Positions 6,471-13,905 are shown, counted from the first letter of the stretch. The stretch: 16,227 nucleotides of DNA from JBBPYR01 sp038199755 (GCA_038199755.1 JBBPYR010000203.1:1-16227); one strand, 5' to 3'. A program made the numbers and translations. The notes: generated by a model not told the origin, from the letters alone.

Positions 6471-8362
6471 TGGGTGATGTCGCGGAAATTGCGCGTGTAT
6501 AGGCGATAATAGGCTCCTTGGCGAGCGAGCAGGTCGTTATGGGTGCCTTGCTCGATGATGTGGCCTTTATCAAGCACGACGATACTATCGGCGTTTTGAA
6601 TGGTGCTCAGGCGGTGCGCGATGACGAGGGTGGTGCGGTTATGCATCATGCGTTCAAGGGCTTCCTGCACCAGGCTTTCACTTTCATTGTCGAGTGAACT
6701 CGTGGCCTCGTCCAATATGAGGATGCGCGGGTCGCGTAGCAAGGCGCGTGCGATGGCGATGCGTTGTCGCTGGCCGACTGATAGTTTGACGCCGCGCTCC
6801 CCCACAAGCGAGTCGTAGCCCTGTGGTAGTTGTGAGATAAATTCGTGTGCATTGGCGGCGCGTGCAACGGTCTCTACCTCGATCTGGCTTGCGTCCAGTT
6901 TCCCATAGGCGATATTTTCGCGTACCGTGGCACTGAACAAGACAGGCTCTTGCAGCACGATGCCGATTTGTTCACGCAGGCTTTTGACCTGCACGGTACG
7001 AATATCAAAGCCATCAACGGTGATGCGACCCGCTTTGACATCGAAGAAGCGTGGAAGCAGGTTCGCTATCGTGGTTTTACCAGCTCCACTTGGCCCGACC
7101 AGCGCGACCACTTGCCCACGTTTAGCCTCGAAGCTGACACCATGTAGTATCTGGGTTACATCATCGTAGCCAAAGTCCACCTGCTCGAAACGAAGCTCAC
7201 CTTTCACTGGTGGCAGAGGCTGCGCATTAGGGGCATCATTCAGGCTGATGGGTTGATCGAGCAGATCGAAGATACGTTCCGCCGCTCCCAATGCAATCTG
7301 GAACTGGCTGTACAGATTGCCTAACGAGATGAATGGCTGCGAGAGGAAGGCAATATAAACAATAATAGTGGTAAGCGTGCCGATAGATAAGCTGCCATTG
7401 AGGACCGCACCACCACCATACCATAGGAATATCGCCAATCCGCTGAGCGAGATGAGTGAGGTTGACGCCTGAATTACTGCAGCCAACCTTGCGCGTTTTC
7501 GTGAAATGGCGAATTGTTGCCATGCCAAGTTATTATAACGCGCAATCTCGTGCTCCTCACGCGTGAAGGCTTTGACGATTTTGGCATTACTAATTGCTTC
7601 TTCAGAGGCGTTGGTGGCCTCACTAAGCGTCTTTAACTCTTTTTGTACGTAGCTGCGCAGATAGCCACTAGTAATCAGGGGTAAAATCATAATGGGAATC
7701 AGAACGAGTGCGATGTCTATGAGTGTGAGCCCGAAGTTGACCGTCGTGTGTGACGGTGGAACGTGCAGGTTGAACTGACCCAGTTTGGCTAAAAGCGTGT
7801 CTGGACCTGCAATCACGATGGTGATGCCAACGATCAGTGTAATCACATTCTGGATCAGCGTAATCACGTTGCCAACGATGGCTCCGCGTACAATTGTGAC
7901 ATCATTGGTGAGGCGACTCAATAGCTCGCCAGTGCGGTTATCTAAGAAAAAACCGAGAGGAAGTTGTTGCAGATGACTGTATACTTGTGTGCGTAGATCG
8001 ATCAGAATGCGTTCGCCAACAATGGTAGTCCAAAAGCTGCTCACAAAGCTGATGATGGCTTGTGCGATGGCAAGGCCAATCAGGAAATAGATGATGCTAT
8101 GTAACGCGTCTATGTTTTTTTGAATGACGCTATCGATGATTTTTCCGGCAAACGCGGGATAGGCCAGCGAAAGGGTGCTGGTGATAAATGTAGCGAGAAT
8201 GATGCCCGCGATTTGCCACCAGTAGGGGCGAGCAAAGTTGATGAGACGCACAAGACGATGGTTTGTGCGTGGAAGTATTTCGTTTTCGGCATTTTGACGA
8301 GGTTGGTTGCGCCTAGAACGGATACCCAGTATGGTACGGCGGCCAAAGAAAAGGCTCAGCAC
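6467..8362 (-). CDS. ABC exporter, fused transmembrane and ATPase domains (MsbA/ABCB type)
   Basis: An inner-membrane exporter half-transporter of 631 residues that should work as a dimer (homo- or hetero-). Residues 38-360 form the six-helix transmembrane domain (hydrophobic stretches near 50-70, 88-110, 160-185, 212-233, 295-317 and 325-345). An unusually long extracytoplasmic loop lies at about 186-212. The ATPase domain has Walker A GPSGAGKT (423-430), Q-loop Q471, signature LSVGQ (527-531, instead of LSGGQ), Walker B ILILDE (547-552) and H-loop H583. The substrate (lipid, drug or peptide) cannot be predicted. The start is GTG at 8362, with GGAAGGAAG about 7 bases upstream overlapping the stop codon of the TPR gene, which implies translational coupling. 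The stop codon lies inside a REP-like palindrome. Confidence 0.92.
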   Translation of the reverse strand: MLSLFFGRRTILGIRSRRNQPRQNAENEILPRTNHRLVRLINFARPYWWQIAGIILATFITSTLSLAYPAFAGKIIDSVIQKNIDALHSIIYFLIGLAIAQAIISFVSSFWTTIVGERILIDLRTQVYSHLQQLPLGFFLDNRTGELLSRLTNDVTIVRGAIVGNVITLIQNVITLIVGITIVIAGPDTLLAKLGQFNLHVPPSHTTVNFGLTLIDIALVLIPIMILPLITSGYLRSYVQKELKTLSEATNASEEAISNAKIVKAFTREEHEIARYNNLAWQQFAISRKRARLAAVIQASTSLISLSGLAIFLWYGGGAVLNGSLSIGTLTTIIVYIAFLSQPFISLGNLYSQFQIALGAAERIFDLLDQPISLNDAPNAQPLPPVKGELRFEQVDFGYDDVTQILHGVSFEAKRGQVVALVGPSGAGKTTIANLLPRFFDVKAGRITVDGFDIRTVQVKSLREQIGIVLQEPVLFSATVRENIAYGKLDASQIEVETVARAANAHEFISQLPQGYDSLVGERGVKLSVGQRQRIAIARALLRDPRILILDEATSSLDNESESLVQEALERMMHNRTTLVIAHRLSTIQNADSIVVLDKGHIIEQGTHNDLLARQGAYYRLYTRNFRDITQ

Positions 8363-8377
8363 GTTCGCACTTCCTTC

Positions 8378-8764
8378 CTACATTGCCTCAAGGCGTCTTT
8401 TACGTTTTTGCGCATCGAAGTACTCCGGATCTAGCTCTAATGCCGTGTTAACGGCTGTCAGGGCTTCATCTTTCTTGCCCATGATGCCGTACACCCAGGC
8501 TTTGCCATCCCACGCTGGCGCATAGTGCGGATTGCGTGCTAGGGCCTGCTCAAAGTCGGCGAGTGCTTCGCCATAGTGGGCGAGCATGGCTTGGCAGGTG
8601 CCACGCGCATACCATGCATGGGCGTTGCTTGGCTCGAGCGCGATGGCTCGTTCTACGGCTGTGAGTGCTTCAGCGTAACGAATCGCTGTCGCAAGTTGTT
8701 CGCTATAGGATATCCAGAAAGCTGCTTGCTGCTTTCGTTGCTCCTGCTCTTGCGTGTTTTCCAT
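8378..8764 (-). CDS. Small tetratricopeptide-repeat protein
   Basis: A 128-residue soluble protein made almost wholly of three consecutive TPR units at about 13-46, 47-80 and 81-114. The consensus positions are visible in each: A-x-W-Y-A-R-G-x..., Y-x-E-A-L-x-D-F-x-Q-A-L, and D-E-A-L-x-A-V-N-x-A-L-E-L-D-P. The N-terminus is Gln/Glu-rich. There is no signal peptide or membrane helix, so it is probably a cytosolic protein-protein adaptor. It lies between the nucleotidyltransferase (43-bp gap) and the ABC exporter (15-bp gap) on the same strand, so the three are probably co-transcribed. The partner is unknown. GAGG about 10 bases upstream serves the ATG at 8764. Confidence 0.85.
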   Translation of the reverse strand: MENTQEQEQRKQQAAFWISYSEQLATAIRYAEALTAVERAIALEPSNAHAWYARGTCQAMLAHYGEALADFEQALARNPHYAPAWDGKAWVYGIMGKKDEALTAVNTALELDPEYFDAQKRKRRLEAM

Positions 8765-8807
8765 GCTTAGTGATCCTCACTTCAGTCTATATCCATATAT
8801 ACATGTT

Positions 8808-9467
8808 TTATGGGTGTCTGCGTTCCCATTCGGCGACGACCTGTTGATAGGCTTCCCAGGTATCGACATCATAACTAGCCGCAATATCGTCGTGCTCGAC
8901 CTTCACTATCTCCTGGCGGTGCTGTTCCATAACGCTGCGCCCGCCTTCATCACCTGTGACTTGTAGAAGTTCTGCGAACAGGTCTGCCGCGAAGAGGGTG
9001 GGATTTCTTCGTTTGCCATCATACAAGGAGGCAATGACGCGCTTTCCCGTAGCTTGTCGCTGCACAATGAGCCGATCAATGATAGCTGAGGTGAGCAGTG
9101 GCTGGTCTCCTGGTAGTACAATGACGCTATCGACGGAATAGTTGTGAGTAGACGGCGTGTTAAGGTCCATAAGTGCTTGTATCCCTGCTCGTAAGGATGT
9201 GCTCATACCCTGCTGAAAATCGGAATTTTCGACGAGCATAATACGTGGGTGCTGTATATATTGAGCCAATTGGCTGCGTATTTGTGTGCTTTGATAGCCG
9301 ACGACGAGCATGATAGGTTGTGCCTGTGAGTCAAGTGCTGCTTGCAGAACATGGGCCAGCACGGGGCGATCTCCGAGTGGTAACAAGAGCTTGTGACGCC
9401 CCTCACCCATACGGCTAGAGCGGCCAGCCGCTAGGATGAGCGCAGCTGTTGATGGTTGATTTTGCAT
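8808..9467 (-). CDS. MocA/MobA-like molybdenum-cofactor nucleotidyltransferase family protein
   Basis: A 219-residue NTP-transferase of the MobA-like superfamily. LAAGRSSRMG...K (12-26) is the nucleotide-binding signature, GDQP (120-123) is the metal-binding segment, and RRNPTLF plus GDEGGRSV resemble the MocA-specific regions, so CTP:molybdopterin cytidylyltransferase is the best single guess. Related proteins act on other cofactors or sugars, so the substrate is uncertain. The reading frame extends to a TTG at 9494, but the ATG at 9467 has AAGGA 6 bases upstream and places the signature at the usual distance from the N-terminus, so it is chosen. It is the first gene of a minus-strand run with the TPR and ABC genes and is divergent from larE. 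No molybdenum hydroxylase gene is in the window. Confidence 0.8.
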   Translation of the reverse strand: MQNQPSTAALILAAGRSSRMGEGRHKLLLPLGDRPVLAHVLQAALDSQAQPIMLVVGYQSTQIRSQLAQYIQHPRIMLVENSDFQQGMSTSLRAGIQALMDLNTPSTHNYSVDSVIVLPGDQPLLTSAIIDRLIVQRQATGKRVIASLYDGKRRNPTLFAADLFAELLQVTGDEGGRSVMEQHRQEIVKVEHDDIAASYDVDTWEAYQQVVAEWERRHP

Positions 9468-9503
9468 TAGGTAGTCCTTTATCCCTACAAACAAAAGAGC
9501 AAG

Positions 9504-9512
9504 TGCTATAAT
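9504..9512 (+). promoter_or_regulatory. Extended -10 promoter candidate for larE
   Basis: TGC followed by TATAAT (9507-9512) is a perfect extended -10 element. No good -35 is found 16-18 bases upstream, as is common for extended -10 promoters. The same nine bases recur at 12698-12706 before the cysteine desulfurase. Transcription would start near 9519 and give larE a leader of about 180 nt carrying three REP-like palindromes. The 232-bp divergent region also has a minus-strand TATAAT (9524-9529) that could serve the nucleotidyltransferase operon. Confidence 0.45.
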
Positions 9513-9534
9513 ATTCTTTGAACATTATACTCAA

Positions 9535-9556
9535 GGGATGCCCCTTGTGGGCATCC
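9535..9556 (+). repeat. REP-like palindrome (family B, copy 2)
   Basis: The stem GGATGCCC, loop CTTGT and stem GGGCATCC are intact, but the four bases before the stem are CAAG instead of GTAG, so the foot has decayed or was never complete. It is followed by TGTTATGTAAGTAAGTGC, which closely resembles the bases after copy 3 (TGTATGTACGAAAGTGC). Copies 2 and 3 therefore belong to a tandem repeat unit of about 61 bp. Confidence 0.7.
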
Positions 9557-9592
9557 TGTTATGTAAGTAAGTGCGAGCGTTGATGAAACTCA

Positions 9593-9685
9593 GTAGGGAT
9601 GCCCTTTGTGGGCATCCTGTATGTACGAAAGTGCAATTAACCGTGAAACGCGGCAGGTTTGGATGCCCACAAGGAGCATCCCTAC
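9593..9685. repeat. REPIN-like inverted pair (family B, copies 3 and 4) in the larE leader
   Basis: Copy 3 (9593-9617, plus strand) has foot GTAG, stem GGATGCCC, loop TTTGT, stem GGGCATCC. Copy 4 (9661-9685, minus strand) has foot GTAG, stem GGATGCTC, loop CTTGT, stem GGGCATCC. The two are inverted around a 43-nt centre and match at 23 of 25 positions, so they can form two small hairpins or one long stem. The pair ends 14 bases before the larE start codon, and the larE ribosome binding site AGGAG (9689-9693) begins 3 bases beyond it, so RNA structure could affect larE translation. Confidence 0.7.
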
Positions 9686-9699
9686 TATAGGAGAACAGA

Positions 9700-10581
9700 A
9701 TGGCAAATACCCCACAAATACAAGATGAGCGTGTTGAGGTGCTGGACGTTGAGACACAGGCGAAGTATGAACGCTTGCAAGCGATTCTGCGTGAAATGGA
9801 GTCGGTGCTGGTGGCATACTCTGGTGGGGTCGATAGTGCTCTATTACTGAAGGTGGCCCATGATGTGCTGGGAGAGCGTGCGATGGGCGTAATCGCATCG
9901 TCCGCGGCCTATGCAGCGGAGGAGACAGAAGAAGCGCTTGCGACGGCACAACAAATGGGCATCACCTTGTTGACTATAGAAACGCATGAGCTCGAAGATG
10001 AGCGTTATATAGCCAATGATCTGAATCGATGTTACTTTTGTAAGAATGAATTGTTTAGTCATTTAGAACCTCTAGCAAAAAAGTATCAATTACAGGCTAT
10101 TGCTTATGGTGTCAACAAGGATGACGATGGTGATTTTCGCCCTGGCCAACGTGCGGCCCGCGAATTTGGTGTGCGCGGCCCGTTAAAAGAAGCGGGGCTG
10201 GGAAAACAAGATATTCGGGCGATAGCCCGTATGCTGGGGGTTCCCGTATGGGATAAACCAGCCATGGCTTGCTTCTCATCGCGCATTCCTTATGGGAACA
10301 AGGTGGATGTGGCTTCGCTGCAAAAGATTTATAAAGCAGAGAAACTGCTACGCGAACTGGGTTTTCATCAGTTACGGGTGCGCCATCATGACACAATCGC
10401 GCGTATTGAGGTTGAACGTTCGGAGCTTTTCCGCTTGCTAGAAGAAGAGATGAGCCGTGTGGTCACGGATGGCCTGCGAAAAATAGGGTATACCTATGTA
10501 ACGGTTGATCTGCTAGGGTATCGTACAGGAAGTATGAACGAGGGCTTTTTTAAGAAAAAGAAGGCCCAAGAAACACACTAA
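9700..10581 (+). CDS. larE: LarE-type ATP-dependent sacrificial sulfur transferase
   Basis: A PP-loop ATP pyrophosphatase of 293 residues. In characterised LarE the enzyme adenylates a pyridinium dicarboxylate mononucleotide and donates sulfur from its own cysteine to build the nickel-pincer cofactor of lactate racemase. Visible here are SGGVDS (41-46), the RCYFCK motif (110-115), DFRPGQRAARE (145-155) and DKPAMACFSSRIPYG (185-199). C191 in the last motif aligns with the sacrificial cysteine. Residues 1-20 are a short variable extension and the Lys-rich tail is non-conserved. AGGAG at 9689-9693 supports the ATG. It leads a plus-strand run with two membrane-anchored proteins 15 and 2 bp apart. 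No larA, larB or larC is present, and LarE-like proteins can serve other targets, so the family call is firm but the pathway is not. Confidence 0.87.
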   Translation: MANTPQIQDERVEVLDVETQAKYERLQAILREMESVLVAYSGGVDSALLLKVAHDVLGERAMGVIASSAAYAAEETEEALATAQQMGITLLTIETHELEDERYIANDLNRCYFCKNELFSHLEPLAKKYQLQAIAYGVNKDDDGDFRPGQRAAREFGVRGPLKEAGLGKQDIRAIARMLGVPVWDKPAMACFSSRIPYGNKVDVASLQKIYKAEKLLRELGFHQLRVRHHDTIARIEVERSELFRLLEEEMSRVVTDGLRKIGYTYVTVDLLGYRTGSMNEGFFKKKKAQETH

Positions 10582-10596
10582 GAAACTGGTGTATGC

Positions 10597-11283
10597 ATGA
10601 GCAAACAACTAAATCGCCCACCAACGAAACAAGTGCGCAAAAAGGAACGCCGTGACGAGCAACGCAAACAAGCGGAGGCGCGTCTACGGGCAGCGAAAAA
10701 TAGACGAACCTCTTTGATAGGACTGATCGTTGGTGGCGTCGTCCTTGTCGCCGTGGTGCTGTCTGTCTATTTCTTTGTGATCGCGCCCAACAACGCTGCC
10801 AATGGGCAGACAGGAAGTGGTACGAACACGAATACGAGTGCGCCTACTGACTCACTCGCTCCTGTCGTTGATAATATCGGGTGTTATGCCAATGAGGGTA
10901 GCGTTTCGCACATTCATGTGCATGTCTCTGTCTACATCGATGGCAAGGCGGTAGCAATTCCGGCACAGATTGGTATTCCACAAACCTCAACTTGCCTCTA
11001 CTGGTTGCATACCCATGACACAAGCGGTGTCATTCATATTGAGTCGCCGATCCAACGCGATTATACATTGGGTAACTTTTTGCATATCTGGCATCAGCAG
11101 TTTGCACAATTGCAATACCCACTCCAACTGGACTCAAGCTCTGGCTGGACCGTGTATGTCAATGGACAACCCTATACAGGTGATTTTTACTCTTTGACGC
11201 TGACCGCACATATGCTGATCACGATGGGATATCAGTCGCCGGGCATACAACCTGATACCACGTACAACTGGGGTGGTCTGTAA
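10597..11283 (+). CDS. Membrane-anchored His-rich protein of unknown function
   Basis: A 228-residue protein. Residues 1-38 are strongly basic and cytosolic (KKERR, RLRAAKNRR), 39-62 form one membrane helix, 66-86 are a Gly/Asn/Thr/Ser linker, and 90-228 form an extracytoplasmic domain. That domain has HIHVH (105-109), CLYWLHTHD (133-141), H147 in GVIHIES and H166 in HIWHQ, plus two cysteines (C96, C133) that could form a disulfide. The His clusters would suit metal binding, but this is inference. I recognise the HIHxH...WLHTHD...HIESP pattern as that of a conserved uncharacterised bacterial/archaeal protein type but cannot name a function. It lies 15 bp after larE and 2 bp before the zinc-ribbon gene, so it is likely in the same operon. 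No strong ribosome binding site precedes the ATG. Confidence 0.75.
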   Translation: MSKQLNRPPTKQVRKKERRDEQRKQAEARLRAAKNRRTSLIGLIVGGVVLVAVVLSVYFFVIAPNNAANGQTGSGTNTNTSAPTDSLAPVVDNIGCYANEGSVSHIHVHVSVYIDGKAVAIPAQIGIPQTSTCLYWLHTHDTSGVIHIESPIQRDYTLGNFLHIWHQQFAQLQYPLQLDSSSGWTVYVNGQPYTGDFYSLTLTAHMLITMGYQSPGIQPDTTYNWGGL

Positions 11284-11285
11284 GG

Positions 11286-12641
11286 GTGGCTACAGATACT
11301 TCACCTGTCAATGTGACAATCATGCAATGCCGCAACTGTCGTGCCACCTGGGATGATGCATCGCTGAACTTTTGTGGCCGTTGTGGACAGCGTTTGCGCG
11401 GTGCAGCTACTACGGTGAGTTTGGAGTTGCCCAAGCAAACGCCTGTACCTGCGCTGGTAACGCGTGAAAAAGAGCACGCTCAGCACGCTAAGCACGTTAC
11501 TGGCAAGAGGACGCCACGGGTGATATATGGTTTCGTGACGTTACTTGCCTGTTGTGTTCTGTTCGCAGGACTCTTTACGTTCTTGAGCCAGGTGAAAGCG
11601 CGGCCAGTAGCAACGCCATCACAGCGCAGCACGCCTGCGCCTGTCCTGACCCATGCACCACGAGGCAGCGTGTGGTTTACCGATGTCTATGCGCAGGGTG
11701 ACGGTGTTGTGATGCACCTGAGCAATCTACCACCGTTGACAAAGGGTCATATCTACGCGGGCTGGCTCCTGAATGCCTACCGACCGGATCTATTGTTCGC
11801 ACTAGGGCCGCTGACACCTGATAAAAATGGCGTCGTGTCCTTTGATAGTAGCCAACTTCCCACGTTTAATCTGAGCCGACAAAACCTGCGTTTAGCGTTC
11901 ACACGCGTAGCGGTGACGCTGGAGTCTTCTCCCCTGTCTCTCCTACCCACCCAACGCCCGTTGGGGCCAACGGTTTTGCGGGGAATGATGCAGATACAAG
12001 CCTTGGATGCGCTTACGCCGTTGTTTGTGAGCACGACGTACCTTCCTGGCAAGTCTTCGTTGATCGCTGGTATGCGTTCACAGCTGCGCGAGGTGGTACG
12101 TTGGGTCGCGAATATGCTCGACTCTGCACCTCATGGTGATAGCGGTGCTGTACAAGCTGACTTGCTCCGTCTCGTGTATGTGATCGAAGGGAGCCAGGGT
12201 GTTGACAGCGTCTCGTTGCAGGTGTCTACGATGTCCAATATACAAAATGAAGGCGATGGCTTTGGCTTACTTGCGGCAACGCCAAATTGTCAGCCGAGGC
12301 AAGCTAGTTGTGGCTATTTTGAGGCTATTCGCAGTGTATTACAATCGCTGGTTGCAACCAATGCTATCTCTACTCAAGATGTGCAACAGGCATTAACGGC
12401 ACTAACGACGGCAGAGCAATTGACGAAAACGATACTGCACCATGTACTCCAGCTTATTGGTGCTCCCACACTGGATGCTGCAACACGTACTTCTTTTACG
12501 CTGCTCGGTGCGCAAAGTGACGCCTTGCTCAACGGCTCAGATCGTGATGGCGATGGCAGCATAGACCCCATCCCAGGTGAGGCTTCGGTCGCCCAACTCT
12601 ATACCTATCTGCAAACGGTGGGTACTATCAAGCTTGCTTGA
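11286..12641 (+). CDS. Zinc-ribbon single-pass membrane protein with RskA-like extracellular segment
   Basis: A 451-residue protein of unknown function. A zinc ribbon lies at the N-terminus (C15, C18, C30, C33), one membrane helix at about 79-101, and a Pro/Thr-rich linker to 126. Residues 127-212 resemble the extracytoplasmic domain of RskA-type anti-sigma factors (VWFTDV, HIYAGWLL, LGPLTPDKNGVVSF). A helical segment follows, and DRDGDGSID (419-427) resembles a calcium-binding loop but lacks the usual acidic residue at position 12. The predicted topology is ribbon inside, large domain outside, so a signalling role is plausible but unproven. The GTG at 11286 is 2 bp after the preceding stop codon, with GGGGTGG in the preceding coding end; an ATG at 11322 is an alternative start that would keep the zinc ribbon. 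No sigma factor gene is adjacent. Confidence 0.72.
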   Translation: MATDTSPVNVTIMQCRNCRATWDDASLNFCGRCGQRLRGAATTVSLELPKQTPVPALVTREKEHAQHAKHVTGKRTPRVIYGFVTLLACCVLFAGLFTFLSQVKARPVATPSQRSTPAPVLTHAPRGSVWFTDVYAQGDGVVMHLSNLPPLTKGHIYAGWLLNAYRPDLLFALGPLTPDKNGVVSFDSSQLPTFNLSRQNLRLAFTRVAVTLESSPLSLLPTQRPLGPTVLRGMMQIQALDALTPLFVSTTYLPGKSSLIAGMRSQLREVVRWVANMLDSAPHGDSGAVQADLLRLVYVIEGSQGVDSVSLQVSTMSNIQNEGDGFGLLAATPNCQPRQASCGYFEAIRSVLQSLVATNAISTQDVQQALTALTTAEQLTKTILHHVLQLIGAPTLDAATRTSFTLLGAQSDALLNGSDRDGDGSIDPIPGEASVAQLYTYLQTVGTIKLA

Positions 12642-12697
12642 TACGCCTTTGCCTCTAAATTAATGGTGTTTAGGGTACACTATCTCATGCTGTTCTA

Positions 12698-12706
12698 TGC
12701 TATAAT
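12698..12706 (+). promoter_or_regulatory. Extended -10 promoter candidate for the cysteine desulfurase
   Basis: TGC plus TATAAT (12701-12706) lies in the 112-bp gap after the zinc-ribbon gene. It is identical over nine bases to the element at 9504-9512. No good -35 lies 16-18 bases upstream. A start near 12713 would give a leader of about 40 nt and make the desulfurase independent of the preceding operon. Confidence 0.5.
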
Positions 12707-12753
12707 GAGCGTGCTAATGCAAGTTTTGTATCTGTAATAACCAGGAAAAGAAT

Positions 12754-13905
12754 ATGGCAGAGCGTCTCATCTATCTCGATCATGCCGCAACTACGGCTCT
12801 CGACTCGCGTGTATTGGAGTCGATGCTTCCTTACTTGACAACAGAATATGGCAATGCCAGCAGCATTTACACGCTGGGGCGTCACGCTATGCAGGCGATT
12901 GATCGCTCCCGTGAGCAGGTCGCGGACCTGTTACATTGTCGTCCCACTGAGATGGCGTTTGTGGGCTGTGGCTCAGAAAGCGACAATCTAGCGATTAAAG
13001 GTATGGCGTTTGCCTCGCAGAAAAAAGGCAACCATATTATCACCTCCTCAATTGAGCATCACGCGGTCCTACACACCTGTCAGTACCTGGAACGCTTTGG
13101 CTTCAAGACAACATATCTGCCCGTTGATGCGTATGGCTGTGTCAATCCAGACGATGTGGCACAGGCGATCACAGACAAAACGGTGTTAGTGTCGATTATG
13201 TTCGCGAACAATGAGATTGGCACTATAGAGCCAATCGCTGAGATCGGGCGTATCTGCCGCGCTAAGAAGGTGCCATTCCATGTGGATGCGGTCCAGGCCG
13301 GTGGTGCGCTCCCAATAGATGTCGCCGCATTAAATGTTGATCTGCTCTCACTCTCTGCCCACAAGTTTTATGGCCCAAAGGGGATGGGCATTCTCTATGT
13401 GCGTCAGGGCATGCGTATCCTGCCGCAAATGCAAGGCGGCTCGCAGGAGCGTGGCCGACGCGCTGGCACAGAAAACGTGGCGGGTATTGTGGGCACGACG
13501 ACCGCGCTCCAATTAGCACAGGACGAATTATCTGTCGTGACACCGCGCATCATTGTCTTACGCGATAAGCTGATTACAGGAATTTTGACCATTCCCAGGA
13601 GTCGTTTAACGGGCCATCCAACGCATCGCCTGCCCAATAATGCCAGCTTCTGTTTCGAGGGCGTTGAGGGTGAGTCGATTCTGCTCAATCTTGACCTGCT
13701 CGGCGTGGCGGCTTCTACTGGCTCTGCCTGCACCTCTGGCTCGGTTGACCCCTCACACGTGCTGATCGCGTTGGGCTTGCCGCCAGAGTGGTCGCACGGC
13801 AGTCTGCGCTTGACGCTGGGAAAAGATAATAACGAGGACGATGTAGAAACGATCCTGTCCGCGTTGCCCCCAATCGTCGAGAAACTACGAGGATTGGCTT
13901 TGTAG
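12754..13905 (+). CDS. Cysteine desulfurase (NifS/IscS class)
   Basis: A PLP enzyme of 383 residues that converts cysteine to alanine and passes persulfide sulfur to Fe-S cluster assembly, tRNA thiolation or cofactor synthesis. YLDHAATT (7-14) opens the fold, and GNASSIYTLGR binds cofactor or substrate. EHHAV carries H102, VDAVQ has D178 and Q181, and SAHKFYGPKG has the PLP lysine K204. RAGTEN (236-241) is conserved, and GSACTSGS places the catalytic cysteine C326 in the flexible loop typical of class I enzymes. The ATG has AGGAAAAG just upstream. No iscU, mnmA or thiI lies beside it. LarE-type reactions consume protein cysteine rather than persulfide, so functional coupling to larE is not implied. 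It converges on the nucleoside hydrolase with 8 bp between stop codons. Confidence 0.92.
   Translation: MAERLIYLDHAATTALDSRVLESMLPYLTTEYGNASSIYTLGRHAMQAIDRSREQVADLLHCRPTEMAFVGCGSESDNLAIKGMAFASQKKGNHIITSSIEHHAVLHTCQYLERFGFKTTYLPVDAYGCVNPDDVAQAITDKTVLVSIMFANNEIGTIEPIAEIGRICRAKKVPFHVDAVQAGGALPIDVAALNVDLLSLSAHKFYGPKGMGILYVRQGMRILPQMQGGSQERGRRAGTENVAGIVGTTTALQLAQDELSVVTPRIIVLRDKLITGILTIPRSRLTGHPTHRLPNNASFCFEGVEGESILLNLDLLGVAASTGSACTSGSVDPSHVLIALGLPPEWSHGSLRLTLGKDNNEDDVETILSALPPIVEKLRGLAL

Noticed and set aside
9468..9494. TTG start for the MocA-like protein
   Set aside because: The ATG at 9467 has AAGGA six bases upstream and the usual short distance to LAAGRSSRMG; the extension adds nine residues with no family support.
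9535..9685. Possible CRISPR array
   Set aside because: Only three short palindromic units, one inverted, with unequal spacing and partly similar spacers, and no cas gene in the window. REP-like elements explain it better.
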